DNA of 23,587 nt from JAJTFA01 sp044351265 (GTDB taxonomy: Bacteria > Bacteroidota > Bacteroidia > UKL13-3). The position numbers and the translations under genes are program-made. The notes under the pieces were generated by a model. That model ran no database searches and was not told the DNA's origin. It worked only from the letters and a program-made list of their open reading frames with translations. The DNA lies in assembly GCA_044351265.1 (NCBI GenBank), contig JBILGC010000028.1, forward strand, positions 1 to 23,587, in the 5' to 3' direction. Below, piece by piece: positions 8,986 to 16,906 of the stretch (positions are counted from its first letter, which is position 1; each line of letters opens with the position of its first letter).

Positions 8986-10265
8986 AAAGTCTCAAACCAG
9001 CTAAAGTCCTGTGATTCCCATTTGAGTGGTGAATCAGTTTCAGGTGTGTTAATTGAATGGACGCCTGCAATCAAATGTTGAATAAATTCTTTAACTCTCA
9101 GTGTTTCTGATCCGGTAAAGCTATGGATATTTTTTATCTGATATTGCTGTATAAGGGTTAACAGCTCCGCTCCCCTCGGGCAAATATTCAGAACGGTTTT
9201 ATTCAAGATAATATAATCAAATATTTTAGTGGTAATGATTCCTGAGATGATGGGGTCATCCGTAAAATCGGAATTTTTAACAACTGATATCATCAAGTCT
9301 GCATCCAGCAACTCTTTAACGGTATCCTCTTTTGTTAGATAACCCTTATCATAAAAAATAGATTCTAGACCAAATTCCTTAAACCAACTCTTTACCTCTT
9401 TACCTGATAAGCCGCAATAAGTAAACTGCAACTTAGTCAATTCTTCCTTACTTAATAATGAAATAGCTTTCAGGATTGGTCCAAAGTCAGCATTAGGATA
9501 CATGCTTCCGGCATAAATGAGTTTTAATTTACCCGTTTCAACATCAGATTTGTGCTTTGCTTTTATGGATAATAACCAATCCCGGTATTTACGGGAAGGG
9601 AAATTATACAATACTTTAACTTTAGATTGCACATGCACGGTAGCAGCATTGATAATTTGAGCACAACCTTGGGAAACTGTGGTTATAAGAGCCGCCTGCT
9701 TATTTACCTTCTTTTCTATAAAACCTGCTATAAATCTATTGGAAAAAGGTCCAAGCCCTACAGGAGATTCAGACCAAAGGTCTCTATAATCTAACACCAA
9801 CGGTATTTGATACTTTCTTGATAAACGAGAGAGCGGCCAGAAAGGAGTAAAGGGTGCACCTGTAGAAAAAATAATACCCGGCTTTTCATTCTGAATAATC
9901 GCCTCTGCCATTTTTCGTACTCCCCTATTCCAACCAATTCCCCAGTCATAAAACATCCTGTAAATAAATGCCACAAAGGAAATACTCAACACTCTTGCAA
10001 TAGGATTATACTTTTTATCGTATAAAAAATTCGGTTCGGTATAAGTTAAAAATGGCACCCGATAAATTTTCAGATTTGGATGCTCAAAATCTTGTTTAAA
10101 ATCTGCAAACTTTTTTGATAAACCTTCATGAGTATTGGTGATTAGTGATACCCTGTATCCCCTTTCCAATAGCTCATCTACAAATTTTACAGCCCTATCA
10201 GTGGCCACCATATTTATTGGTGGGTAAAAAAAGCTTACAAACAAAATGTGTTTCCCTGCACTCAA
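8982..10265 (-). CDS. GT4-family glycosyltransferase with TTG start
   Basis: This 427-residue GT-B glycosyltransferase shows HILFVSFFYPPINMVATDRA at its N-terminus (first beta strand and acceptor loop), STGAPFTP and LDYRDLW at about 133-165, TTVSQG, and LIYAGSMYPNADFGPI at the start of the donor-binding half. It closes with SGIITTKIFDYIILNKTVL, the region that holds the nucleotide-binding Glu in relatives; here the usual EX7E pair is not clear. The start codon is TTG: it is the only start upstream of the first beta strand, one base after the TAA of the preceding epimerase gene, and the next in-frame ATG (codon 19) would delete that strand. No Shine-Dalgarno sequence is visible, so translation probably depends on coupling. 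The 3' end overlaps the Wzy-like gene in an ATGA. It probably adds one sugar of the repeat unit in the cytoplasm; specificity is unknown. Confidence 0.87.
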   Translation of the reverse strand: MSAGKHILFVSFFYPPINMVATDRAVKFVDELLERGYRVSLITNTHEGLSKKFADFKQDFEHPNLKIYRVPFLTYTEPNFLYDKKYNPIARVLSISFVAFIYRMFYDWGIGWNRGVRKMAEAIIQNEKPGIIFSTGAPFTPFWPLSRLSRKYQIPLVLDYRDLWSESPVGLGPFSNRFIAGFIEKKVNKQAALITTVSQGCAQIINAATVHVQSKVKVLYNFPSRKYRDWLLSIKAKHKSDVETGKLKLIYAGSMYPNADFGPILKAISLLSKEELTKLQFTYCGLSGKEVKSWFKEFGLESIFYDKGYLTKEDTVKELLDADLMISVVKNSDFTDDPIISGIITTKIFDYIILNKTVLNICPRGAELLTLIQQYQIKNIHSFTGSETLRVKEFIQHLIAGVHSINTPETDSPLKWESQDFSWFETL

Positions 10266-10266
10266 A

Positions 10267-11310
10267 TTAAAAATACGATTTTATTTGTTTCACAATCTCT
10301 TCAGCTGCATGGCCATCTCCATATATTCCCTCCTTATAGCTTCCAATAGGCCTGTTTAATTTTTCTGGTATGGTTTCAATGTCTTCATAAACCAATACAT
10401 TCCAGCCATGGGTTAGAGTTTCTGTCCACTCGGTTTCCGATCTTAAAGTTATGCATGGTTTTCTTAGCATGTATGCTTCTTTTTGCATGCCTCCGCTATC
10501 TGTTATAACTGCAGAAGCGAAACATTGATAAGAAACAGAATGCAAATAACCTACCGGTTCTATAAATTGAATATTGCTAAAATCATTTATATGTATGCCA
10601 AAATGATTCATTTTGGCTGTTGTTCTTGGATGAATTGGAAAAACCACGCGTTTATCTAAACTATTAAGTGTTGTTAAGATACGTTTAAGTCTATTTTCAT
10701 CATCCGTATTATAAGGCCTGTGTATGGTTACAAAATAGTATGGTTCATTAATCAATTGCTTTAATCGTGGCTTAATTATTTCTAACATATCGCACATAAC
10801 ATCACCACATAAAAAAATACCTGAATGATTAATACCTTCCTTTTTTAAGTTATCAATAGCTTGTTGTGTTGGGCAAAATAGCAATTGAGAAAACTCATCA
10901 GCAACTATGCGATTTATCTCTTCAGGCATATTTCTATTATAGCTACGCAAGCCGGCCTCAATGTGTATAAGCGGAATGTGCATTTTAGCAGCCACCAATG
11001 TTCCCGCAAGTGTGCTATTGGTATCCCCATAAACAAGCATGGCATCAGGTTTTTCTTCCACGCATGTTTTTTCAATCATCGTCATCATAATACCGGTTTG
11101 TTCACCTTGTGGTTTGCTACCCCCAATATCAAATAAAAAATCAGGCTTAGGTATATTCAATTCATTAAAAAACACATCACTCATATTCTGATCGTAATGC
11201 TGACCGGTATGAAGGGTTAGTGCACTGAAATACTTTTGCAGTTGAAGCTGCATAGGAGCATGTTTAATGAATTGTGGTCTGGCACCAATAATTGATAAAA
11301 TTTTTTTCAT
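10267..11310 (-). CDS. wbpI: WbpI-like UDP-sugar 2-epimerase (UDP-GlcNAc3NAcA type or UDP-GlcNAc)
   Basis: This 347-residue non-hydrolysing 2-epimerase belongs to the WecB superfamily but to a branch distinct from the second copy in this locus. It shows IIGARPQFIKHAPM, HTGQHYDQNMSDVFF, VYGDTNSTLAG with Asp96, HIEAGLRSYN with Glu118, MPEEINRIVADEFS with Glu130/131, TIHRPYNTD with His197 and TDSGGMQKEAYML. The pattern GARPQFIK/YNRNMPEEINR/HRPYNTD is what I recall for WbpI-type enzymes, which epimerise UDP-2,3-diacetamido-GlcA to the manno form. Plain UDP-GlcNAc 2-epimerases with the same features exist, so substrate is uncertain; the WlbA-like dehydrogenase in the same locus supports the diacetamido-uronate reading. 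It lies 8 bp after the amidotransferase gene and 1 bp before the TTG of the next GT4 gene. It should act in the cytoplasm. Confidence 0.78.
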   Translation of the reverse strand: MKKILSIIGARPQFIKHAPMQLQLQKYFSALTLHTGQHYDQNMSDVFFNELNIPKPDFLFDIGGSKPQGEQTGIMMTMIEKTCVEEKPDAMLVYGDTNSTLAGTLVAAKMHIPLIHIEAGLRSYNRNMPEEINRIVADEFSQLLFCPTQQAIDNLKKEGINHSGIFLCGDVMCDMLEIIKPRLKQLINEPYYFVTIHRPYNTDDENRLKRILTTLNSLDKRVVFPIHPRTTAKMNHFGIHINDFSNIQFIEPVGYLHSVSYQCFASAVITDSGGMQKEAYMLRKPCITLRSETEWTETLTHGWNVLVYEDIETIPEKLNRPIGSYKEGIYGDGHAAEEIVKQIKSYF

Positions 11311-11318
11311 GAATAAAA

Positions 11319-13190
11319 TTAATCGCCTGTAAATGTAACATTGAATGTTTTAGCCCAAAAGCTGAGTGAAATAACTTTCCAATATACTGAGCCCATTTTT
11401 ATTTCACCCTGATTGACTTCATTTAAAAACTTGTTTGCCACTCCGGCTTTCATAATGGGCTTAAGCACCTCCTCTGCTTCTTTTAGCCAATTAAACCAAA
11501 GTTCTTTATTATCTTGTATCCATACTGTTTCCGGAGTAAGAAATCCTTTTTTATCTCTACGCTCCAGTATTTTATCCGGAACAATGCCCTTCATGCTATC
11601 ACGCAAAACTTTTTTATTTACCTCCCTGTGCACTATAAATGCAGATGGCAAGGACATGATAAATTCCACAAAACGAAAATCGAGGAAAGGCACACGGGAT
11701 TCAATGCTATGAGCCATAGAGTTGCGGTCTTCGTATCTTAACAATTTTGACACATGCAACCCACCAAGCATATCTGCTGAAAAGCCTTTTACATTGCGAT
11801 AAACAGCAAAGTCAAAACCACGATAATTACTCCATACTTCCGGGCGCAAGTAGTTGTGGTTATTTCTGTTATTTTTTTGCCGTAATATTTTTGCCAAACC
11901 ATTTGGCAATAAGGAGGCCGCTACAATGGCAATTAGCTTGAGAACTGATACCTTAAGACGTTGTTTTACAAATGGAAATAATTTTATAAAAGAAATGATT
12001 TTGAACCGGGCCAATAATTGAGATAAATATACCTGATAATATTGGTCATAACCTGCCAAAGACTCATCTGCACCTTGACCATCTAACATTACGACTAACC
12101 CGTTTTTCTTCGATTCTCTGAATACCTCCCATTGCGCAAATATGCTGGTTGAGCCAAATGGCTCATCCTGATGCCAGGTTAATGCATTGGCTGTTTGGGT
12201 AAATGCCTCAAATGTTGGGAAAATTTTATGGTTTATGATTTGCTTCTCTGAAATGATGACATCGATAAATTCCTGCTCATCAAAACGCGGATCGGTGGCA
12301 CAAGCCGAAACTGTTTCCTGAAGATGGTTTAATCTTGATTGCTTCAGCTCATCATGTATAAGGCCTACAATACTTGAGCTATCGAGTCCACCGGAGAGGC
12401 ATGAACCTATTTTAACATCAGCCCTTAGCCTTAATTTTACAGCCTCTCGTAATTTTAGCTTAAACTGCTTACAAGCTTCAGCATAAGTTAATTTCTTCTC
12501 TGCACATTTATCTTTTAAATCATACCACCTAAAAATATGCGGTTGTTTATCTGCCAAATTAAAGCGCAAAGCAAAACCGCCCCGCAACTGATATACATCA
12601 GTGAACATGGTTTCTGCAGTATGATCACTGATGCTGTAAATTAAAAAATCGGTTATGCGTGAAACATTGGCTCTTGCCTTCCAACCGGATAGTGTAGTAA
12701 ATTGTTTAATTTCTGAAGCAATGCAGAAATATTGTTGATGCTGATAGTAATAGAAAGGCTTTACACCAAATCTGTCTCGGGCAGCAAATATCTTTCCATT
12801 TGAGCGTTGGTAAATTACAAAAGCCCACATGCCGTTAAACTTGTGCAAACAATCTTCTCCCCAGTAGCGATATGCATTAAGTATAACCTCAGTATCTGTT
12901 TTGGTGCAAAAAAGATAACCGGCCTCAATCAACTCCTCCCTTAACTCAATATAATTATATATTTCACCGTTAAAAACGATAACCAAATCATCTTCACTTA
13001 CCATAGGCTGATGGCCATCTTTACTTAAATCGATAATGGAGAGCCTCCTGTGTCCGAGTGCTACGTTTTTATCAAAGTAATAACCTTCATCATCCGGACC
13101 CCTATGGGAAATAATGTCATTAAAAGGTTTAATAACAGTATCGGGCACATGGTTTCCTGAGGTATCAATTATAGCAGAAATGCCACACAT
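11319..13190 (-). CDS. asnB: AsnB-family glutamine-dependent amidotransferase (asparagine synthase-like)
   Basis: This 623-residue protein has a class II glutamine amidotransferase domain followed by an ATP-dependent synthetase domain. After Met1 is removed, Cys2 (MCGISAI) is the expected nucleophile. SHRGPDDEG, GHRRLSIIDLS, FNGEIYNY and KTDTEVIL are glutaminase-domain motifs, and SCLSGGLDSSSIVGL (about 258-272) is the ATP pyrophosphatase loop. RVPFLDFRFVEFIMSLP and the following basic motif are typical of the AsnB C-terminus. It is longer than E. coli AsnB (554). True asparagine synthesis is possible, but its place, 3 bp after the chain-length gene and 8 bp before a UDP-sugar epimerase, makes a polysaccharide role likely. 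Relatives such as WbpS are linked to converting hexuronic acids into uronamides. The amidated substrate is inferred, not visible. Confidence 0.88.
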   Translation of the reverse strand: MCGISAIIDTSGNHVPDTVIKPFNDIISHRGPDDEGYYFDKNVALGHRRLSIIDLSKDGHQPMVSEDDLVIVFNGEIYNYIELREELIEAGYLFCTKTDTEVILNAYRYWGEDCLHKFNGMWAFVIYQRSNGKIFAARDRFGVKPFYYYQHQQYFCIASEIKQFTTLSGWKARANVSRITDFLIYSISDHTAETMFTDVYQLRGGFALRFNLADKQPHIFRWYDLKDKCAEKKLTYAEACKQFKLKLREAVKLRLRADVKIGSCLSGGLDSSSIVGLIHDELKQSRLNHLQETVSACATDPRFDEQEFIDVIISEKQIINHKIFPTFEAFTQTANALTWHQDEPFGSTSIFAQWEVFRESKKNGLVVMLDGQGADESLAGYDQYYQVYLSQLLARFKIISFIKLFPFVKQRLKVSVLKLIAIVAASLLPNGLAKILRQKNNRNNHNYLRPEVWSNYRGFDFAVYRNVKGFSADMLGGLHVSKLLRYEDRNSMAHSIESRVPFLDFRFVEFIMSLPSAFIVHREVNKKVLRDSMKGIVPDKILERRDKKGFLTPETVWIQDNKELWFNWLKEAEEVLKPIMKAGVANKFLNEVNQGEIKMGSVYWKVISLSFWAKTFNVTFTGD

Positions 13191-13193
13191 GAA

Positions 13194-14264
13194 TTAGCCT
13201 TTATGCATTGGATTAAAAAACAGAAATCTAATGATAAAGAAAAAGGTGGAGCACACCATACCCACTACCAAGCCAATTAAAAAAGAATTGACTTTAGATG
13301 GTTTTATGATATTTAGCGGATAATCTGGAGAATCAATAACCTGAAAGATGGGTGTTTGTGTATCCAAGGAAAATTTAATGGCTTCCTTGTTTTTTAGCAC
13401 CTCAGCATACATTACATTTAGAATTTGCAGGTCTCTTTGCAAACGCAGTTTGGTTAAGCCTGCCTGAGATTTAACCAAAGCCAGTGAACGGTCGTTAAAA
13501 CTGGCCAGCTCTAGTTCTTTTTCCTCTAGCACCATTTTTAAAGAATCGCATTTGTTTACCAAGAGTTGATAATTATCCTGCTCCCGCTCAACTGCCTTTT
13601 TAATATAGAACTCACTTAATACCTTTAACAAGTTTTCTGTAAACTCTTTAGAGAGCACTTCAGACTTGGTTTGAACCTCAAATCCGATGATTCCCCCACC
13701 CTTGTTTCCCATGATGGTTTCCTTGGTGGTTGAAGTAACCTTAATCATGTTCGACTCCTTAATAAATCGAATAATAACATTGAGTGCATGGTTTTCCTTG
13801 TATGATAATTGACTTGGGTTGGTAGAGGTGAAATAAGTAAAATCAGCTAGAATGGTATCAGATTTAAAAGCATCAATAAGATTATTGACATCAATAAAAT
13901 GATTAACCATTGATTCCTTCTTGCCATTGACTTCAATGGTTGTAAATAAATTTTGAGCCAAAATTCTGCGGGTAAAAACAAGGTCTTTAATTTTATCTTC
14001 ACTTGGCCATTCGCTGTTCACACCCATATTAAAGAACTGGCCTGCCAAACCGGCTAAACCTCCGACCATAGGCATATCTTTTTCATTTAAAAAGAACGAT
14101 ATTTTTGCCTCATATCTAGTCTTTTTAAGTATAGCATAGCCAAGCCCGAGCAAAGCACAAACCGCGGCAAAAGTAAATATCCATTTTGATTTACGCGTAA
14201 GTTCATTCATCAAGTATTGAATGAATTTTTTGATATAACCTAATGTAATTGGCTCGTTATTCAT
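13194..14264 (-). CDS. Wzz/PCP-like chain-length determinant without kinase domain
   Basis: This 356-residue protein has the two-helix layout of polysaccharide co-polymerases. A first membrane helix lies at about 28-46 (WIFTFAAVCALLGLGYAIL), a long periplasmic region follows, and a second helix at about 322-348 (NSFLIGLVVGMVCSTFFFI) is preceded by YPLNIIKPSK, the short proline-containing stretch before TM2. YEAKISFFLNEKDMPMVGG and GLAGLAGQFFNMG are typical of Bacteroidota Wzz domains, and coiled-coil sequence runs through about 225-300. It ends shortly after TM2, with no Walker motifs or tyrosine cluster, so any cognate tyrosine kinase is coded elsewhere or absent. It sits in the inner membrane and should set polymer length with the Wzy-like protein and connect to the export channel. 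A possible internal promoter lies just upstream, and the AsnB-like gene follows after 3 bp. Confidence 0.86.
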   Translation of the reverse strand: MNNEPITLGYIKKFIQYLMNELTRKSKWIFTFAAVCALLGLGYAILKKTRYEAKISFFLNEKDMPMVGGLAGLAGQFFNMGVNSEWPSEDKIKDLVFTRRILAQNLFTTIEVNGKKESMVNHFIDVNNLIDAFKSDTILADFTYFTSTNPSQLSYKENHALNVIIRFIKESNMIKVTSTTKETIMGNKGGGIIGFEVQTKSEVLSKEFTENLLKVLSEFYIKKAVEREQDNYQLLVNKCDSLKMVLEEKELELASFNDRSLALVKSQAGLTKLRLQRDLQILNVMYAEVLKNKEAIKFSLDTQTPIFQVIDSPDYPLNIIKPSKVNSFLIGLVVGMVCSTFFFIIRFLFFNPMHKG

Positions 14265-14283
14265 AATTTATCTTCAGAGAAAA

Positions 14284-14291
14284 CAAAAATA
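14284..14291 (-). promoter_or_regulatory. Possible internal promoter (-7 element only) before the chain-length gene
   Basis: On the minus strand TATTTTTG (14291-14284) is an exact TAnnTTTG match in the 86-base gap ahead of the chain-length gene. Transcription would begin near 14277, only about 13 bases before the ATG. No TTG is found at the -33 spacing (a T tract occupies that position), so this may be a weak secondary promoter or chance in AT-rich DNA. Confidence 0.3.
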
Positions 14292-14350
14292 ACCAATATT
14301 AAACGAAAAAAAACCTATCGCCCTCAAACACGCTTATGTAAAAAGATTGA

Positions 14351-15403
14351 TTAAGATTCGTAAATATTGATTAACTGATGGGCTACCCTTAAATGGTCAT
14401 GTGTATTTTTTACATAATTACGAGTTGCCAAACCTATTGTTTGAAGTTGTTTAGGTTGCGCAATAAGTAACTCGATTACATTCTTAATATTATCCGGATT
14501 GGCATTGATAAGTGGTATTTCCCTTGAAAAGAGTTGCTCAGTGAGTATTGGTTTTAAGTAGCAAACCACCGGCTTACCCAATGACATGGCTTGTTGGGCA
14601 GCCACCCCATAAGCCCCCCAAATTAATTGATCGATGTATATATCACAATCCTCAATGATTCGTAAATAATCATTAATTGATACATTTTGAATAAGTGTAA
14701 AATCAAGAGCCGTATTCTTCTTGATTTTCGAAATTGCCTCCGTTATAAATTTAGTTCCCTTTGCAACTGGTGCGGATGGTGCATGAGCTATTTTGATTGG
14801 CCTTTGAGCTGAAAAATCCGGTAAACACACCCTATCAGAAACAATAGAAGGATGTGGAAGAATATGGTGTTTTGGAAAAGTATCATGATTCAAAAAAATA
14901 AAAGTATCAAATACAATAGGCGTAAATCCTTTAAACTTGCGTTGTAGCTTCAAAGAAGCGTTTTCAATTTCATTACGATATTCATAATCTTTGTTAAGCC
15001 ACGCGTAGTGAAAATAGCTGTTAGTAGATAATTCAATTTCTGGAATGCGAATGTCTGATCCAAAAAAATGCACAAAGCACTTTTTGCTCGCATTCCTTAA
15101 TAATTGCACATCAATGTTCAATGGCAAAGCCCTGGTATCTGAAAAGACATGTATGATATCAGCCCAATCAGCATATTCCTTAATAAGTTTGTAGTTGGTA
15201 TACTTAATTTTCCAGGCATCAATGCTAAGCGGGTTTAGCTGCTTTCCGGTATAGTTGGTTGTTTGTATCAGACTATAATCATTATAGGCCGATAAGGTAT
15301 TTTCAACACTTAATGAACGTACCTCGGCACCGAGCTCTTTTAATCCCCTTGCAATATTATTGTGTGTTGAGGCATAATTAACTCCGATAGTGAATACCTT
15401 CAT
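14351..15403 (-). CDS. GT4-like glycosyltransferase
   Basis: This 350-residue protein looks like a divergent GT-B glycosyltransferase. The N-terminal half starts MKVFTIGVNYASTHNNIARG, with DIIHVFSD at about 84-91 and FVHFFGSDIRIPE at about 110-122, a motif seen in related bacterial glycosyltransferases. The donor-binding half has IKIAHAPSAPVAKGTKFITE (about 205-224, end of the linker and first loop), DIYIDQLIWGAYGVAAQQAM (about 254-273) and SLGKPVVCY. The usual EX7E motif is not present: the first Glu position falls in WGAYGVAAQQAMS, with Gln at the second. The gene begins 3 bp after the flippase gene stops, so the two are surely co-transcribed, and it probably adds a sugar to the repeat unit that the flippase moves. 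Donor and acceptor are unknown. Confidence 0.78.
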   Translation of the reverse strand: MKVFTIGVNYASTHNNIARGLKELGAEVRSLSVENTLSAYNDYSLIQTTNYTGKQLNPLSIDAWKIKYTNYKLIKEYADWADIIHVFSDTRALPLNIDVQLLRNASKKCFVHFFGSDIRIPEIELSTNSYFHYAWLNKDYEYRNEIENASLKLQRKFKGFTPIVFDTFIFLNHDTFPKHHILPHPSIVSDRVCLPDFSAQRPIKIAHAPSAPVAKGTKFITEAISKIKKNTALDFTLIQNVSINDYLRIIEDCDIYIDQLIWGAYGVAAQQAMSLGKPVVCYLKPILTEQLFSREIPLINANPDNIKNVIELLIAQPKQLQTIGLATRNYVKNTHDHLRVAHQLINIYES

Positions 15404-15406
15404 GCT

Positions 15407-16708
15407 TTATGAATGACTGGCGTAGTAGTTATAAAACAAAGTTTTGCGATAAAGGAATATCATGAGCAAAAAATAGCCTATATAATTCAGCATATAGGCA
15501 TATACTGCACCCAACGCACCTGTTAAAGGTATTAATACTAATGAGCATATAAATAACAGCAAACCGGCAACAAGTTCTGTTGTAATAAACAATTTTGTAC
15601 TGGCTTTTGCCATCATCTGTAATGCAAGTACCCAACTTAAAATCTTAAATATATCACCTGCCAACTGGGGTAAAAACAGATTTCCCATGGATAAAAAACT
15701 CTGAGCAAATACCAATTCAATAATAATATTTCGTGAGAAATAAATGACCGAAGTTAGCAATAGAAGTAAGGGAATTATAATCTTATAAAACCGGAAAATA
15801 ACACCTGAAACATCCTTGCACGACTTGGTTTCTGCCAAACGGGGCATATAATATACAGAGAGCACGGTGGTAAGAAAGGTAATATAAATACCAGATAATC
15901 GCGTAATTGCTTCATATAGCCCAACTTCTGAATTACCCGAGGTGTTAAGAATTAAATTCCTCACAAAAATTTGTACTGAAGGCAAAATGGATATTGAAAC
16001 AATGGCCATCATGGAATAACCAAATAGCTTATAAAAATGGCTTTTATTAACCATAGACTTCCAAATATCCCCATTAAAGACATAAACCTTGGACATAAAA
16101 AAAAGTAGTATTAAAAACACTATAGACTGGTGTGAAACCATAGCAAATAAAGCCCCTTTCAGTCCATAGTAATGAATAAGAACCAAACTAAAAGCTAAAG
16201 ATACCGCACTTGAAATCATGTTGATGATGTTAAAGGTTTTGAAGTCTTTTTCACCATTAATAATCGAAAGTGAAATACTATTGATAGAATAAAAAAACAA
16301 GGTAAATCCAAACAACCTGATAATCGGAATATAGCCTGAATCAATATGTAGAAGATAATAGCAGGCTTGCGGAGCCATGAATATAAGAGATAAAGAGAGA
16401 ATTGATGAACAAAGTAAAGTAATGATAATTGCCGCTTTAATAATACAATAGATTTCAGATTTATCACCTTTGTTTGCGGCTACCAAAGTAATAATTCCGT
16501 TATTGATGGCACCGGTTGAGAAACCCATAACTAATGCTACAAAACTTGAAATTTGGCCAACAATTCCGAGACCTTCTGGCCCAACTTTTCCAGCAATTAC
16601 TTTTGAAATAACAAAAAGAGAAATCATTTTCACAGCCGTTGATATGGCAGTTAAAGTTGAGGCTGCAACAAACTCACTTCCCCTTAATTTATTTAAAAAT
16701 CTTTTCAT
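15407..16708 (-). CDS. wzx: WzxE-like lipid-linked oligosaccharide flippase
   Basis: This 433-residue integral membrane protein has about 12 predicted helices along its whole length and basic ends, as in the MOP/polysaccharide transporter superfamily. The N-terminal pattern AASTLTAISTAVKMISLFVI, then KVIAGKVGPEGLGIVGQ and GAINNGIITLVAANKGD, is like WzxE, the flippase of enterobacterial common antigen repeat units, more than the RfbX/Wzx O-antigen branch. It should flip undecaprenyl-pyrophosphate-linked repeat units across the inner membrane to the Wzy-like polymerase. The 5' flank is a 198-base gap after the dehydrogenase gene, in which I found no exact promoter element, and the GT4 gene follows after 3 bp. 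Presence of WecB-type epimerisation in the same locus fits an ECA-like, ManNAc-containing unit, but that is inference. Confidence 0.9.
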   Translation of the reverse strand: MKRFLNKLRGSEFVAASTLTAISTAVKMISLFVISKVIAGKVGPEGLGIVGQISSFVALVMGFSTGAINNGIITLVAANKGDKSEIYCIIKAAIIITLLCSSILSLSLIFMAPQACYYLLHIDSGYIPIIRLFGFTLFFYSINSISLSIINGEKDFKTFNIINMISSAVSLAFSLVLIHYYGLKGALFAMVSHQSIVFLILLFFMSKVYVFNGDIWKSMVNKSHFYKLFGYSMMAIVSISILPSVQIFVRNLILNTSGNSEVGLYEAITRLSGIYITFLTTVLSVYYMPRLAETKSCKDVSGVIFRFYKIIIPLLLLLTSVIYFSRNIIIELVFAQSFLSMGNLFLPQLAGDIFKILSWVLALQMMAKASTKLFITTELVAGLLLFICSLVLIPLTGALGAVYAYMLNYIGYFLLMIFLYRKTLFYNYYASHS

Positions 16709-16906
16709 TTGCTATTTTAGGAAAGAAAGCACGATTTGAATCTGTTAAATTACCTCAACTTAATTTAGTTAAAGCTAAATAGTTCGATTTCGATTTTTCT
16801 ATACCTTGGTGGTAGAATTTAACTTAATCAAAAAAACGGTTCTTGTATTTTCATTACGAATACTCTAAAAAAATATTTAAGAATGTGTAGTTAATAGTAG
16901 GTAGCA

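Noticed and set aside
14300..14345. T tract on the minus strand (plus-strand A run) after the GT4 gene as an intrinsic terminator
   Set aside because: I could not form a stable GC-containing stem directly before the T run.
16709..16906. Promoter for the flippase gene in the 198-base gap
   Set aside because: The nearest matches (TAGCTTTA, TAATTTAA) each lack the conserved G of TAnnTTTG and have no TTG at the right distance. An imperfect palindrome at 16757-16770 (AACTTAATTTAGTT) is too AT-rich to be persuasive.
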